Shown piece by piece: positions 47,378 through 55,793 of a stretch of 64,000 nucleotides of DNA. Each line of letters starts with the position of its first letter. The first letter of the stretch is position 1. The notes under the pieces were generated by a model. The model did no database searches. It saw nothing but the letters and a program-made list of their open reading frames with translations, and was not told where the DNA came from. The DNA comes from Pseudomonas sp. Bc-h (GTDB taxonomy: Bacteria > Pseudomonadota > Gammaproteobacteria > Pseudomonadales > Pseudomonadaceae): the NCBI RefSeq assembly GCF_002080045.1, contig NZ_MUIN01000011.1:124001-188000 (forward strand). The letters run 5' to 3'. A program made the translations under genes and the position numbers.

Positions 47378-48862
47378 TTATTCCGGAAGTTGCACCAGGC
47401 CGTCTTCATCGGTCATGGCCCGCTCCAGCAACTCCGCAGGCAAATTCTTGCTGGCCCGCGCACCAAGCAATTTGAGTTGTTCGCTGCGGCTGACCAGGTT
47501 GCCGCGCCCCTCCACCAATTTGTTCCGCGCCGCGCCGTACGCCTTGTCCAGTTGCTGCAAACGACTGCCAACCTCGTCCAGATCCTGAATGAACAACACG
47601 AACTTGTCGTACAGCCAGCCGGCCCGTTCGGCGATTTCCCGCGCGTTCTGACTCTGACGTTCCTGCTTCCACAGGCTGTCGATCACCCTCAGCGTCGCCA
47701 ACAGCGTGGTGGGGCTGACGATCACGATATTGCGGTCGAATGCTTCCTGAAACATGTTCGGCTCAGCCTGCAACGCGGCCGAAAACGCTGCTTCGATGGG
47801 CACGAACAACAAGACGAAATCCAGGCTGTGCAGGCCTTCCAGCCGCTTGTAATCCTTGCCGGAAAGGCCTTTGACGTGGTTACGCAGCGAAAGCACATGC
47901 TGTTTCAGCGCGACCTGGGCAATCACATCGTCATCAGCCGAGACGTACTGCTGATACGCCGTGAGGCTGACCTTGGCATCGACAACCACCTGCTTGTCGC
48001 CAGGCAGCATGATCAGCACGTCAGGCTGGAAGCGCTCGCCGTCGGGGCCCTTGAGACTGACCTGAGTCTGATACTCGCGGCCCTTCTCGAGCCCGGCATG
48101 TTCCAGCACCCGTTCGAGGATCAACTCGCCCCAATTGCCTTGAGTCTTCTGCCCCTTGAGGGCTCGGGTCAGGTTGGTGGCCTCGTCGCTCAGCCGCTGA
48201 TTGAGCAACTGCAGACGTTCCAGTTCCTTGCCCAACGAGAAACGCTCCCGCGCTTCCTGCTGATAGCTTTCCTCCACCCGTTTTTCGAACGACTGAATGC
48301 GCTCCTTCAGCGGGTTGAGCAACTGTCCCAACTGCTGCTGGCTGGTCTCGGCAAATCGCTGCTCGCGCTCGTCGAAGATCTTCCCGGCAAGCTCGGCGAA
48401 CTGCGCCCGCAGCTCGTCGCGCGAACCCTGCAAGTCATTGAGACGTTGTTGGTGGCTTTCCTGTTGCTCGCGCAACTCGGCAGTGAGGGATGCACACTGC
48501 GAATCCAGCCGGCGCAGTTCAGCTTCTTTACCGCTGCGCTCCTGACTCCAGCCTTCCTGGGCAAGACGCGACGCCTCATCTTGCTGGCGAAGGAGTTCGA
48601 CCTCGCGGCGCAATGCCGCAAGATCGGCTTGCTTCACGGAGTTGGCCTGGCCCAGATCGCTGATCTCGTCACGACACGCATCCAGTTGCGCGTTCAAGCC
48701 GTCCTGCGCCATCTGCGCGTTACTCAAACGCTCGTCCAGTAACGCCGCATCCGCTTCGCGTTGCGCCACGCGACGCTGCAGTTGCCACGCCAATGCCAGC
48801 AACGGCAACGCCGCTGCCCCCAATCCCAGCAACAGGCTGGTGAGGTCCAAAGCCATAAACAT
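47378..48862 (-). CDS. rmuC: DNA recombination protein RmuC
   Basis: This 494-residue protein has an N-terminal membrane anchor (about 5-25), a long coiled coil (about 30-220) and a C-terminal nuclease-like RmuC domain containing NWGELILERVLEHAGL and the PDVLIMLPGDKQVVVDAKVSL region with PD-(D/E)xK-type residues. RmuC limits recombination at inverted repeats. I chose the ATG at 48862 because GGAG lies 7 bases upstream; an ATG two codons later is possible. It converges on nothing and ends at an AT-rich terminator. Confidence 0.93.
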   Translation of the reverse strand: MFMALDLTSLLLGLGAAALPLLALAWQLQRRVAQREADAALLDERLSNAQMAQDGLNAQLDACRDEISDLGQANSVKQADLAALRREVELLRQQDEASRLAQEGWSQERSGKEAELRRLDSQCASLTAELREQQESHQQRLNDLQGSRDELRAQFAELAGKIFDEREQRFAETSQQQLGQLLNPLKERIQSFEKRVEESYQQEARERFSLGKELERLQLLNQRLSDEATNLTRALKGQKTQGNWGELILERVLEHAGLEKGREYQTQVSLKGPDGERFQPDVLIMLPGDKQVVVDAKVSLTAYQQYVSADDDVIAQVALKQHVLSLRNHVKGLSGKDYKRLEGLHSLDFVLLFVPIEAAFSAALQAEPNMFQEAFDRNIVIVSPTTLLATLRVIDSLWKQERQSQNAREIAERAGWLYDKFVLFIQDLDEVGSRLQQLDKAYGAARNKLVEGRGNLVSRSEQLKLLGARASKNLPAELLERAMTDEDGLVQLPE

Positions 48863-49786
48863 TTCCCGACTCCACAATTCATGCTGGCAGCATTATGCGC
48901 AGAAGCGACGATGGCGTCAGATTACGATGGAGGGTCGAAGCGCGAAGGAAGACAGCGTAGCTCACTGGCGCAAAGGCGCGTACTAGAGCAAGCGCTCGGG
49001 ACAATCCACAAAACCTGTGGATAACTCAGTGGACAACACCCCTTTAACCCGCGCAAACGCAGGTAGAATGGGGCCTGCGTTCAAACTGACGATTTTTTCA
49101 CCAATGAAAAAAACCGATGTTTTTCATTGACTTAATAAATCGCCACATGAAATCAGACTGTTACGACTGAATGTGACAGTGAGATGGCAGCTAACCGCTT
49201 TAATGTGCACAAGTCAATTTCCAATCGCTATAAGGCGGATCGATAACGTGAGAATCGAGGTCTTAAAGGACAGAAACACGGCAAATCGCTATCAGCAGCG
49301 TGAACAAATACACATTTCCTGAATCCTCTCTTCCAATGCCGAGCGGAATCAGTTAGCATCGCCGCCGTTAGTACCAAGCTGAAAGTCAATTCTGATCGAA
49401 CAAATCCCCCAGCCACGATTTGCTGCTTAGCAAACGGACTGAAAAAAGGGATCGATCACCTCGATGGTTTCCAGACGTGAACTCGCACAGCCTGCCGAAA
49501 AATCGGAGGTGTGAAGAAGCATTCATGGCCTGCTCAAACCAGCCTGCAAATTGATCAGGATCTTCACCCCGAGCATTGAACCTTTGCTCCTGTTGTGTCG
49601 CCTGCCCTCCTAAGTACCTACCAGTCAGCCCAGCGCCACACGATAACCGCGCTTCAACTGGCTGCTTTTGTTCCAGACAGGTTCTGCGCCTTGCCCTGAC
49701 TCGCATTCGAGCACCGGCCCGCGTTTACTGGAACGTTTTTATTTTGCACGCCTCTTACTGCGTGTCGATTCAGGAAACACCATTAC
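48863..49786. other. Gene-poor interval of about 0.9 kb
   Basis: The left part has two hairpins: AACGCAGG/CCTGCGTT (49056-49081) and CAATGAAAAA/TTTTTCATTG (49103-49130). From about 49085 to 49450 base composition is clearly AT-richer than the surroundings. A minus-strand frame (49386-49706) includes a protein-like stretch, GEDPDQFAGWFEQAMNASSH, but has no convincing start or ribosome site and may be a decayed gene. I call no CDS here. Confidence 0.55.
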
Positions 49787-50011
49787 ATGACTACTCATAT
49801 CCAGACTCAGACTGCCATCCGTACACTCACCAACGCCTTCGCCCCTATGGACTGCCTGATCATGGCCGCCCGCAAAGGCTGCTTCAGCTTCACCATCGTC
49901 AACGAACACGGCATCGCCCGTCACAGCGAGCGCCTGTATCCCGATCAGTACTCCAGCCCTGAACCGCTGCAGGCGGTGATCGACCGTACACGCCAGGCAC
50001 TGACCGCCTGA
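49787..50011 (+). CDS. Small conserved-looking protein, 74 residues
   Basis: The product begins MTTHIQTQTAIRTLTNAFAP and contains APMDCLIMAARKGCFSFTIVNEHGI, a compact alpha-beta pattern that recalls the short DUF1652-type proteins of pseudomonads, though the match is weak. The function is unknown. The codon use is like the neighbouring genes and a strong terminator follows 33 bp later, which supports it being real. The ribosome site is weak. Confidence 0.65.
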   Translation: MTTHIQTQTAIRTLTNAFAPMDCLIMAARKGCFSFTIVNEHGIARHSERLYPDQYSSPEPLQAVIDRTRQALTA

Positions 50012-50044
50012 TACCGTTCGTCGGTTAAAAAATCCGGGCACCCA

Positions 50045-50074
50045 AGCCTCACCCTCAAACGGTGGGGCTTTTTT
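50045..50074 (+). terminator. Rho-independent terminator
   Basis: AGCCTCACC and GGTGGGGCT form a 9-bp stem with one G-T pair and a 7-base loop, followed by six T. It ends the 74-residue protein gene. Confidence 0.87.
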
Positions 50075-50290
50075 GTACCTGTTTTCGTTATGAAAAAATA
50101 ATCGGGCTAATCGCTGCGCGGTATATGAGACGCCATGCAGATCGGGAAAGATTTTAAAAACAGCCCTTTACATCGCAAATATGACACTACACTTCAAGTC
50201 AAGCGGTCTGAGCCGCTTCCGGGGGACCCGAACTCCATCACCGCTGCCAAGCGTCAGGGTCCGCCGGCTCATTTACTTCCCGAGGGTGTT

Positions 50291-50782
50291 ATGGGAATCG
50301 CTGCCAGTGAACTGTGCCGTTATGTGATCCGCCCCACGCTGATCTATCTCGGCCGCCAACATCCTGGAGCCGAGTTCTTCCTGCTCGGCGTCGCCGCCAG
50401 CCAGTCGGCACTGGGCGCAGAGCTTGATAGCCAGCGTGGGCATGGTCTTTACGGGATTTCCGACTCGCTGCATTACCAATTGTGGGACGGCTACCTGGCC
50501 AAGGACCCTGATCTGGCGAGCCTGGTCAGAGGCCTCGCCAGCCAGCACGCATTTCTGACAGGCCCCGATCTCGAACTCACCGTCAACCTGCGTTACTCCA
50601 CCGCCATTGCGTGGATGATGGTCGAAGCGAGCCGCACCTCCCTCCCCGCCGAAGATGACCTGATGGGCATGGCCCGAATGTGGCGCAGGATATTTCAGCC
50701 ACAAGGTCGTCTTCAGGATTTCACCACCGCCTGGCAAACCTCCGTTCGCCCCCTGCTTCAGGCGGAACCGGCCATTTTGTGA
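50291..50782 (+). CDS. Conserved hypothetical protein
   Basis: This 163-residue soluble protein begins MGIAASELCRYVIRPTLIYL. It contains an FLLGVAASQSALGAELD segment and LRYSTAIAWMMVEASR, suggesting an all-helical domain. I do not recognise a function. GAGG lies 8 bases upstream of the ATG at 50291; the frame is open back to 50135 but that part looks noncoding. From memory PAO1 has a hypothetical gene (PA1289) next to the fadL homologue PA1288, so the pairing with the following porin gene may be conserved. Confidence 0.75.
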   Translation: MGIAASELCRYVIRPTLIYLGRQHPGAEFFLLGVAASQSALGAELDSQRGHGLYGISDSLHYQLWDGYLAKDPDLASLVRGLASQHAFLTGPDLELTVNLRYSTAIAWMMVEASRTSLPAEDDLMGMARMWRRIFQPQGRLQDFTTAWQTSVRPLLQAEPAIL

Positions 50783-50921
50783 CTCGGCGGTTTCGCTGAC
50801 GTTCGCAGCAATCTTCCCGGATTGTCCTACAAAAACTGCTCTATCTCGGGTGATCCAGCCTATAGCGCGTTATGAAAAATATTGGTAATTTCCGCGCGGT
50901 GATCAACAAGGAGTTCTAACA

Positions 50922-52220
50922 ATGAAAAAAACAATGATCAAATCCAGCCTCAGTCTCGCCATTACTCTCGCCTCCACCCAGATTTTCGCATCCGGTTTTG
51001 CCCTCAACGAGCAAAGCATCAGCGGCATGGGCACCGGTTTCGCCGGTCGTTCCTCTTCCGTCGATGACGCCAGCATCGTTTATGGCAACCCGGCCGGCAT
51101 GTCGCGCCTCAAACGCCAGCAAGTGACTGTGGGCGTCGCCGCGATCGATGCCAAGACTGACATCTCCGACACCAGCGGCCGTAGCGCTGGCACCAACAAA
51201 GGCGACATGGTGCCGTTCACTGCCGTACCGATGGGCTTCTACGTCAAGCCAATCGACGATCAGTGGGCCTTCGGCCTGGGTGTGTACGCACCGTTCGGTC
51301 TGATCACCGACTACGAAAGCAGCTTCCAGGGCCGTAATTTCGGCAGCAAGAGCCAGGTGAAGGTCATTACCTTCCAGCCAACTGTCAGCTACGCATTCAA
51401 CGACAAGGTATCGATCGGTTTTGGTCCGACCATCAACCGTATCTCCGGCGTGCTTGAATCAAACCCGAACCTGAGCGGCGTAACCGCTCCGATCACCGGC
51501 CGCCCGGCAGGCGATGGCCGCGTGCAGGTCAAGGGTGATGACGTTGGCTACGGCTTCAATGCCGGTATCCTCGTTCAAGCCACCGACACCACCAGCGTCG
51601 GCCTGACTTATCACTCCAAAGTAACGTACAAGCTTGAAGGTCACACTGAAGTGACTCCAGGCGCCGGCGTTCCTCCAGCGTTGCTCAGCGCCGGACGTTA
51701 CGATGCCAAGCTCAGCCTCGACACCCCGGAGTCCGTGGACTTCTCGGTCACGCAGAAGATGAACGATGCGTGGAAGCTCTATGCGGGCGCAACCTGGACT
51801 CGCTGGAGTCGCCTGGAAGACATCACAGTCAAGAACTCTGGCGTGAGCGGCGGTGCGCTGGCACCTCGCCTGTTCGGCAACATCACTGAAGAGCAGAACT
51901 GGCATGACACCTGGGCTTACGCAATCGGTACTTCGTACCAGTTGAACAAGCAATGGGTTCTGCGCACCGGTCTGACGTTCGATCAGTCGCCAACCAACAA
52001 CGAGAACCGTTCGCCACGCATCCCGACCGGCGACCGCACGATCTTCAGCCTGGGCGCCGGTTACAGCCCGACTGACGACATCACCATCGATGTTGCGTAC
52101 TCGTACCTGAAAGAAGAAGACGTCAAGGTTCACGACGTAAGCCCGCTGGGTCAGACGTACAACGCCAAGTATGAAAACAGCGCCAACGGTTTCGGCCTGG
52201 GCCTGACCTACCGCTTCTGA
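50922..52220 (+). CDS. FadL/OmpP1-family outer-membrane transporter
   Basis: This 432-residue outer-membrane protein has a signal peptide (about 1-23, ending FASG), the FadL N-terminal hatch with the NPAGM motif (DASIVYGNPAGMSRL), and a beta-barrel ending in the aromatic residue of LGLTYRF, as needed for barrel assembly. The family moves long-chain fatty acids or other hydrophobic compounds through the outer membrane. AAGGAG lies 8 bases before the ATG. A bidirectional terminator follows. Confidence 0.9.
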   Translation: MKKTMIKSSLSLAITLASTQIFASGFALNEQSISGMGTGFAGRSSSVDDASIVYGNPAGMSRLKRQQVTVGVAAIDAKTDISDTSGRSAGTNKGDMVPFTAVPMGFYVKPIDDQWAFGLGVYAPFGLITDYESSFQGRNFGSKSQVKVITFQPTVSYAFNDKVSIGFGPTINRISGVLESNPNLSGVTAPITGRPAGDGRVQVKGDDVGYGFNAGILVQATDTTSVGLTYHSKVTYKLEGHTEVTPGAGVPPALLSAGRYDAKLSLDTPESVDFSVTQKMNDAWKLYAGATWTRWSRLEDITVKNSGVSGGALAPRLFGNITEEQNWHDTWAYAIGTSYQLNKQWVLRTGLTFDQSPTNNENRSPRIPTGDRTIFSLGAGYSPTDDITIDVAYSYLKEEDVKVHDVSPLGQTYNAKYENSANGFGLGLTYRF

Positions 52221-52261
52221 TGCAGTCGGCGGAACCGGCAGATCACCGGTTCGCCAGACAG

Positions 52262-52296
52262 AAAACCCCGCAGCCAGCGATGAATGCGGGGTTTTT
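52262..52296. terminator. Bidirectional terminator between fadL-type gene and gpx
   Basis: AAACCCCGCA and TGCGGGGTTT form a 10-bp stem with a 12-base loop; runs of A and T flank it on both sides, so it can stop both convergent genes. Confidence 0.87.
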
Positions 52297-52320
52297 CGTT
52301 GTGGAGTCCATCAAGCGCAT

Positions 52321-52872
52321 TCAAGGCTTGGACGCAATGGCCTTCTCGATCGCCGAAATCAGTTCCGGGTCATCCGGAGTGGTCTTGCTTGAGAAACTGG
52401 CGACCACATTGCCCTTGCGGTCCACCACATATTTATAGAAATTCCAGCGTGGCGCGTTGCTCTGTTCGGCCAGCACCTTGAACAGATTGATCGCGTCGGA
52501 GCCGCGCACCGGCTGCGGCTCGGTCATGGTGAAGGTCACGCCATAATTGACGTAGCAGACTTTGGCCGTTTCAGCCGCGTCGTTGGATTCCTGTTTAAAG
52601 TCATCGGAAGGAACGCCGAGCACCTCCAGCCCCTGTCCCTTGAACCGCTGATTCAAGGCTTCCAGACCTTTGAACTGGGGTGCGAAGCCACAGAAACTGG
52701 CCGTATTGACCACCAGCATGGGTTTGCCCGCGAACTGCTTGCACAGGTCGATATCCTGTTTGGCGCGCAGTTTTGGCAAATCACCCTGCAGCAACGGCGG
52801 GCAGTCGGCGGCCATGACGGCGCCGCTGATGTTAAACAGAAGGACGGGAAGGCAGATCCAGCGAATTCTCAT
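52321..52872 (-). CDS. Exported glutathione peroxidase-family protein
   Basis: This 183-residue protein has a signal peptide (about 1-21, ending VMAA), so it acts in the periplasm. It has the peroxidatic cysteine in NTASFCGFAPQFKGLE, where animal enzymes have selenocysteine, and the conserved WNFYKYVVDRKG near the end. Bacterial relatives often use thioredoxin rather than glutathione. The ATG at 52872 has GGA upstream; one at 52884 is possible. Five near-perfect copies of a heptamer lie 25-60 bp upstream of the start. Confidence 0.88.
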   Translation of the reverse strand: MRIRWICLPVLLFNISGAVMAADCPPLLQGDLPKLRAKQDIDLCKQFAGKPMLVVNTASFCGFAPQFKGLEALNQRFKGQGLEVLGVPSDDFKQESNDAAETAKVCYVNYGVTFTMTEPQPVRGSDAINLFKVLAEQSNAPRWNFYKYVVDRKGNVVASFSSKTTPDDPELISAIEKAIASKP

Positions 52873-52896
52873 GACGGCATCCATTCAAGACCAGGA

Positions 52897-52930
52897 GTCG
52901 GGTGTCGGGTGTCGGGTGTCGGGTGTCGGG
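52897..52930. repeat. Heptamer tandem repeat, (GTCGGGT)x4.9
   Basis: Four perfect copies and six bases of a fifth copy of GTCGGGT lie upstream of the peroxidase gene and 48 bp after the stop of the 39-residue membrane protein gene. The unit length is not a multiple of three and the tract is not in a CDS, so slippage would change spacing rather than reading frame. Confidence 0.95.
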
Positions 52931-52978
52931 ACACCACGCTACTCCCTGCCGTGACGAATGCCTAGCGCACAGCGACGC

Positions 52979-53098
52979 TCAGCAGGACATGCCCAGCTGC
53001 AAAGCGCCAAGGCCGACGCGCTGCCAGCCCCACCACGCCAACAGCAGCAGCGCCGCTATCGCCAGCGCGCCACCGAGCCAGGGAACGAGCCTGCTCAC
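52979..53098 (-). CDS. Small membrane protein (39 residues) coupled to an MFS transporter
   Basis: This ORF starts with GTG at 53098, whose GTGA overlaps the TGA of the MFS transporter by four bases, the same coupling used by true operon genes in this window. The product begins MSRLVPWLGGALAIAALLLL, continues with AWWGWQRVGLGALQLGMSC, and is one transmembrane helix with a basic N-terminus and a C-terminal cysteine. I know no family. The coupling suggests a partner or regulator of the transporter, but this is inference; frame and overlap are direct observation. Confidence 0.6.
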   Translation of the reverse strand: MSRLVPWLGGALAIAALLLLAWWGWQRVGLGALQLGMSC

Positions 53099-54303
53099 AG
53101 CGCCACCGGCTGGATCTGCAGGCGCGCCACGGGGCGCTCACGCACCGGCCAGTTCAGGGCCGCTGCCATTAGGCTCAGGGCTATCGATACGTGCCAGATC
53201 AAGTCGTAATTCCCCGTGTGGTCGTACACGACACCGCCCAGCCATCCGCCGAGGAAGGCGCCCAGCTGGTGGAACAGGAAAACGATACCACCGAGCATCG
53301 ACAAGTTGCGCACACCGAAAAGCGTGGCCACGGTGCCATTGGTCAGCGGCACGGTCGACAGCCACAGCAGGCCCATGGAAATCCCGAACAGATAAGCGGT
53401 GGTCTGCGTCAGCGGTGCCCAGAGGAACAGGACGATGACCACGGCGCGCAGCAGATACAGGCCCGTCAGCAAACGAGGCTTGGACATCCGCCCGCCCAGC
53501 CAGCCTGCTATATAAGTGCCGAACACGTTGAACAGCCCGATCAAGGCCAGCACCGTGGTTCCGACCGTGGCGGGCAGGTGTTGATCCACCAGATAGGCTG
53601 GCAGGTGCACGCCGATGAACACCACCTGGAACCCGCAGACGAAGAAACCAAAAGCCAGCAGCCAGAAGCCGGAATGGGTACAGGCCTCATGCAACGCTTC
53701 GCGCAGCGTCTGATCACCGGTAGCGACCGGAACCGGCTTGTCCTTGAGCATCGCCACCAACGGCAGAATGAACGCGACCAGCAGGCCCAGCGCGACCAGT
53801 GCCATCGACCAGCCCAACCAGCCGATCAGGCCCAGCGTGCCGGGGAGCATCGCGAATTGGCCGAACGAACCGGCCGCGCTGGCCAGCCCCATGCCCATGC
53901 TGCGCTTCTCGGGCGGCAACGCACGCCCTACCACACCGAGAATGATCGAGAAGGTGGTGCCTGACAGCCCCATGCCGATCAGCAGGCCGGCGCTCAATGA
54001 CAGCGACGCGGGCGAGTCCGCCAAGCTCATCAGCGCCAGACCGGCGGCGTATAAAATGCCGCCGATGAACACCACTTTGGCTGCACCGAAGCGATCGGCC
54101 AGCGCGCCCGTGAACGGCTGGGCCAGACCCCAGACAAGGTTCTGCAAGGCGATGGCGAACGCAAAGACCTCCCGCCCCCAGCCAAACTGCGCGCTCATCG
54201 GCGGCAGGAACAGGCCAAAGCCATGCCGCGTGCCCAGCGACAAGGCCAGAATCAGGGCACTGCCCAGCAGAATCCAGCCACTGGTACGCCACACCGATAT
54301 CAT
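53095..54303 (-). CDS. MFS transporter
   Basis: This 402-residue transporter has twelve hydrophobic segments. The family loop between helices 2 and 3 is GALADRFGAAKVVF. The N-terminal RHGFGLFLPPMSAQFGWGREVFAFAIA segment is typical of the monocarboxylate/oxalate-formate-like MFS branch, whose substrate cannot be predicted. GGAG lies 7 bases before the ATG at 54303. A palindrome around CATATG lies 36-57 bp upstream. It follows the cob operon on the same strand but is separated by 185 bp. Its stop overlaps the small membrane protein start. Confidence 0.87.
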   Translation of the reverse strand: MISVWRTSGWILLGSALILALSLGTRHGFGLFLPPMSAQFGWGREVFAFAIALQNLVWGLAQPFTGALADRFGAAKVVFIGGILYAAGLALMSLADSPASLSLSAGLLIGMGLSGTTFSIILGVVGRALPPEKRSMGMGLASAAGSFGQFAMLPGTLGLIGWLGWSMALVALGLLVAFILPLVAMLKDKPVPVATGDQTLREALHEACTHSGFWLLAFGFFVCGFQVVFIGVHLPAYLVDQHLPATVGTTVLALIGLFNVFGTYIAGWLGGRMSKPRLLTGLYLLRAVVIVLFLWAPLTQTTAYLFGISMGLLWLSTVPLTNGTVATLFGVRNLSMLGGIVFLFHQLGAFLGGWLGGVVYDHTGNYDLIWHVSIALSLMAAALNWPVRERPVARLQIQPVAL

Positions 54304-54339
54304 TGTTGTTCTCCAGAGTTCAAAAAGCGCGCGCAAAAA

Positions 54340-54360
54340 TTAGGTGCATATGCCACCAAA
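54340..54360. promoter_or_regulatory. Palindrome upstream of the MFS gene
   Basis: GGTG-CATATG-C-CACC (54343-54357) is flanked by AT-rich arms that partly mirror each other. It has the look of a MarR- or TetR-type operator and sits in the MFS promoter region. No regulator gene is adjacent. Confidence 0.4.
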
Positions 54361-54488
54361 TCTGAAGCTGCGCAAGCTACGCCCGGCGTTCAAGGGTGTC
54401 AATCGACATGGCGGGGATGGACATGGGAAGTTCGCGAGCTCACCGACGATGGGATCAACAGCGGTAAATACCACGCGACCGCGTCGAA

Positions 54489-55220
54489 TCAGATCAATGC
54501 CAGGGTCACAAGCACCAGCACTTCGAGCAATTCCAGCGTCGCCCCCGCCGTGTCGCCGGTACTCCCACCGAGGCGCTGGATCATCAACTTGCGCAACCAG
54601 TAGAACCCTGCTGTAGCAATCACTACCGACCATACCCCGCCCCAACCCGAAATCAGCACACAGGCAATGGCAGTCATCCCCAGCACCTGAATCCCCCGCT
54701 GGCGCGGCAGGTGATCGGCCAGCGCCTGTCCCAATCCGCCCGCCCGAACATAGGGGGTGTTGAGGAACAACCCCAACATCGCAGCGCGGCCAATGACCGG
54801 CGCGAGAAGCAGGCCGACACTGTGATGGGCATCGATCAGCGCCAGGATTGCGCTGAATTTCAGCAACAGCACAATCACCAGCGTGACCACGGCAATCGGT
54901 CCACTGCGTGGATCTTTCATGATCGTGAGGGTGCGTTCGCGGTCGCCGAATCCACCGAGCCAGGCATCGGCGCTGTCCGCCAGACCGTCCAGATGCAGAC
55001 CGCCGCTGAGCAACACCCACGCCGCCAGCAACAATGCAGCGTGAAGCAATTGCGGCGTCCCCGAAAGCAGCAGATTCAAGCCCATCAGCACCGACCCGAA
55101 CACCAGCCCCACCAGCGGATAGAACAGCAGCGAACGCCCCAACTCCTGCGGCTCGGGCATTCCCGGCAGGCGAATCGGCAAGCTGCTGAGAAACTGCACG
55201 GCAATCCAGAACGGCAGCAT
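54489..55220 (-). CDS. cobS: Adenosylcobinamide-GDP ribazoletransferase (cobalamin synthase)
   Basis: This 243-residue polytopic membrane enzyme has the family motif GGLHLDGLADSADAWLGG with its aspartates, followed by DRERTLTIMKDPRSGP. It joins adenosylcobinamide-GDP and alpha-ribazole (phosphate) to form the cobalamin nucleotide loop. It is the last gene of the cobalamin operon and follows cobC with no gap. In Pseudomonas denitrificans naming it is cobV. Confidence 0.94.
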   Translation of the reverse strand: MLPFWIAVQFLSSLPIRLPGMPEPQELGRSLLFYPLVGLVFGSVLMGLNLLLSGTPQLLHAALLLAAWVLLSGGLHLDGLADSADAWLGGFGDRERTLTIMKDPRSGPIAVVTLVIVLLLKFSAILALIDAHHSVGLLLAPVIGRAAMLGLFLNTPYVRAGGLGQALADHLPRQRGIQVLGMTAIACVLISGWGGVWSVVIATAGFYWLRKLMIQRLGGSTGDTAGATLELLEVLVLVTLALI

Positions 55221-55793
55221 TCAAACCTCCGTCAGTGCACCATCGGCTGCGACGTTCAGGCTGAACAACCCGCCATGCCCCACCACCACCTGCAACAGCT
55301 GCTCGCGAGGCAAGCCACGCGCCTGGGCCAGCAACAAGCGCATCACGCCGCCGTGGCTGATCAGCAGAATGCGTTCGCCGTCGTGGGCGTTTTGAATACG
55401 CCGGACAGCGCCCAGCACACGCTCCGAAAACGCCAGCACGGGCTCGCCATTGGGCGGCGTGAACGTGTAGGGATTTTCCCAAAAGCGCCCCAGACCTTCG
55501 GCGTCGGTTTCCATCAGCTGCGCCGTGCCAATGCCTTCCCAGTCACCGAAGTGCAGCTCCTGGAGATCAACGTCCAGCTGCAAGGGCAGCGACAGACGTG
55601 CGGACAGTTCTTCTGCGAATCGCGCGCAACGTTGCAATGGCGAGGCGACGATGCGATCCCAGGGGCCGGCTTCGACGACGGCCGCACGCATCTGCTGCCA
55701 GCCAGCGTCAGTCAGGGCATCGTCGAGACTGCCGCGCAAGCCGCCGCCCAGCTCGGTTTCGCCATGACGCAGCAGGTCCAGATGCAACGTCAT
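55221..55793 (-). CDS. cobC: Alpha-ribazole phosphatase (histidine phosphatase family)
   Basis: This 190-residue histidine phosphatase has the phospho-accepting histidine in LLRHGETELGG and the second in SHGGVMRLLLAQ. It removes the phosphate from alpha-ribazole-5'-phosphate or from adenosylcobalamin phosphate. Its start overlaps the cobT stop by four bases. Position between cobT and cobS supports the CobC role over a general phosphoglycerate mutase. Confidence 0.9.
   Translation of the reverse strand: MTLHLDLLRHGETELGGGLRGSLDDALTDAGWQQMRAAVVEAGPWDRIVASPLQRCARFAEELSARLSLPLQLDVDLQELHFGDWEGIGTAQLMETDAEGLGRFWENPYTFTPPNGEPVLAFSERVLGAVRRIQNAHDGERILLISHGGVMRLLLAQARGLPREQLLQVVVGHGGLFSLNVAADGALTEV

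Noticed and set aside
49386..49706. 106-codon minus-strand ORF in the gene-poor patch
   Set aside because: Part looks protein-like, but start, ribosome site and family are lacking, so it was kept as an observation only.
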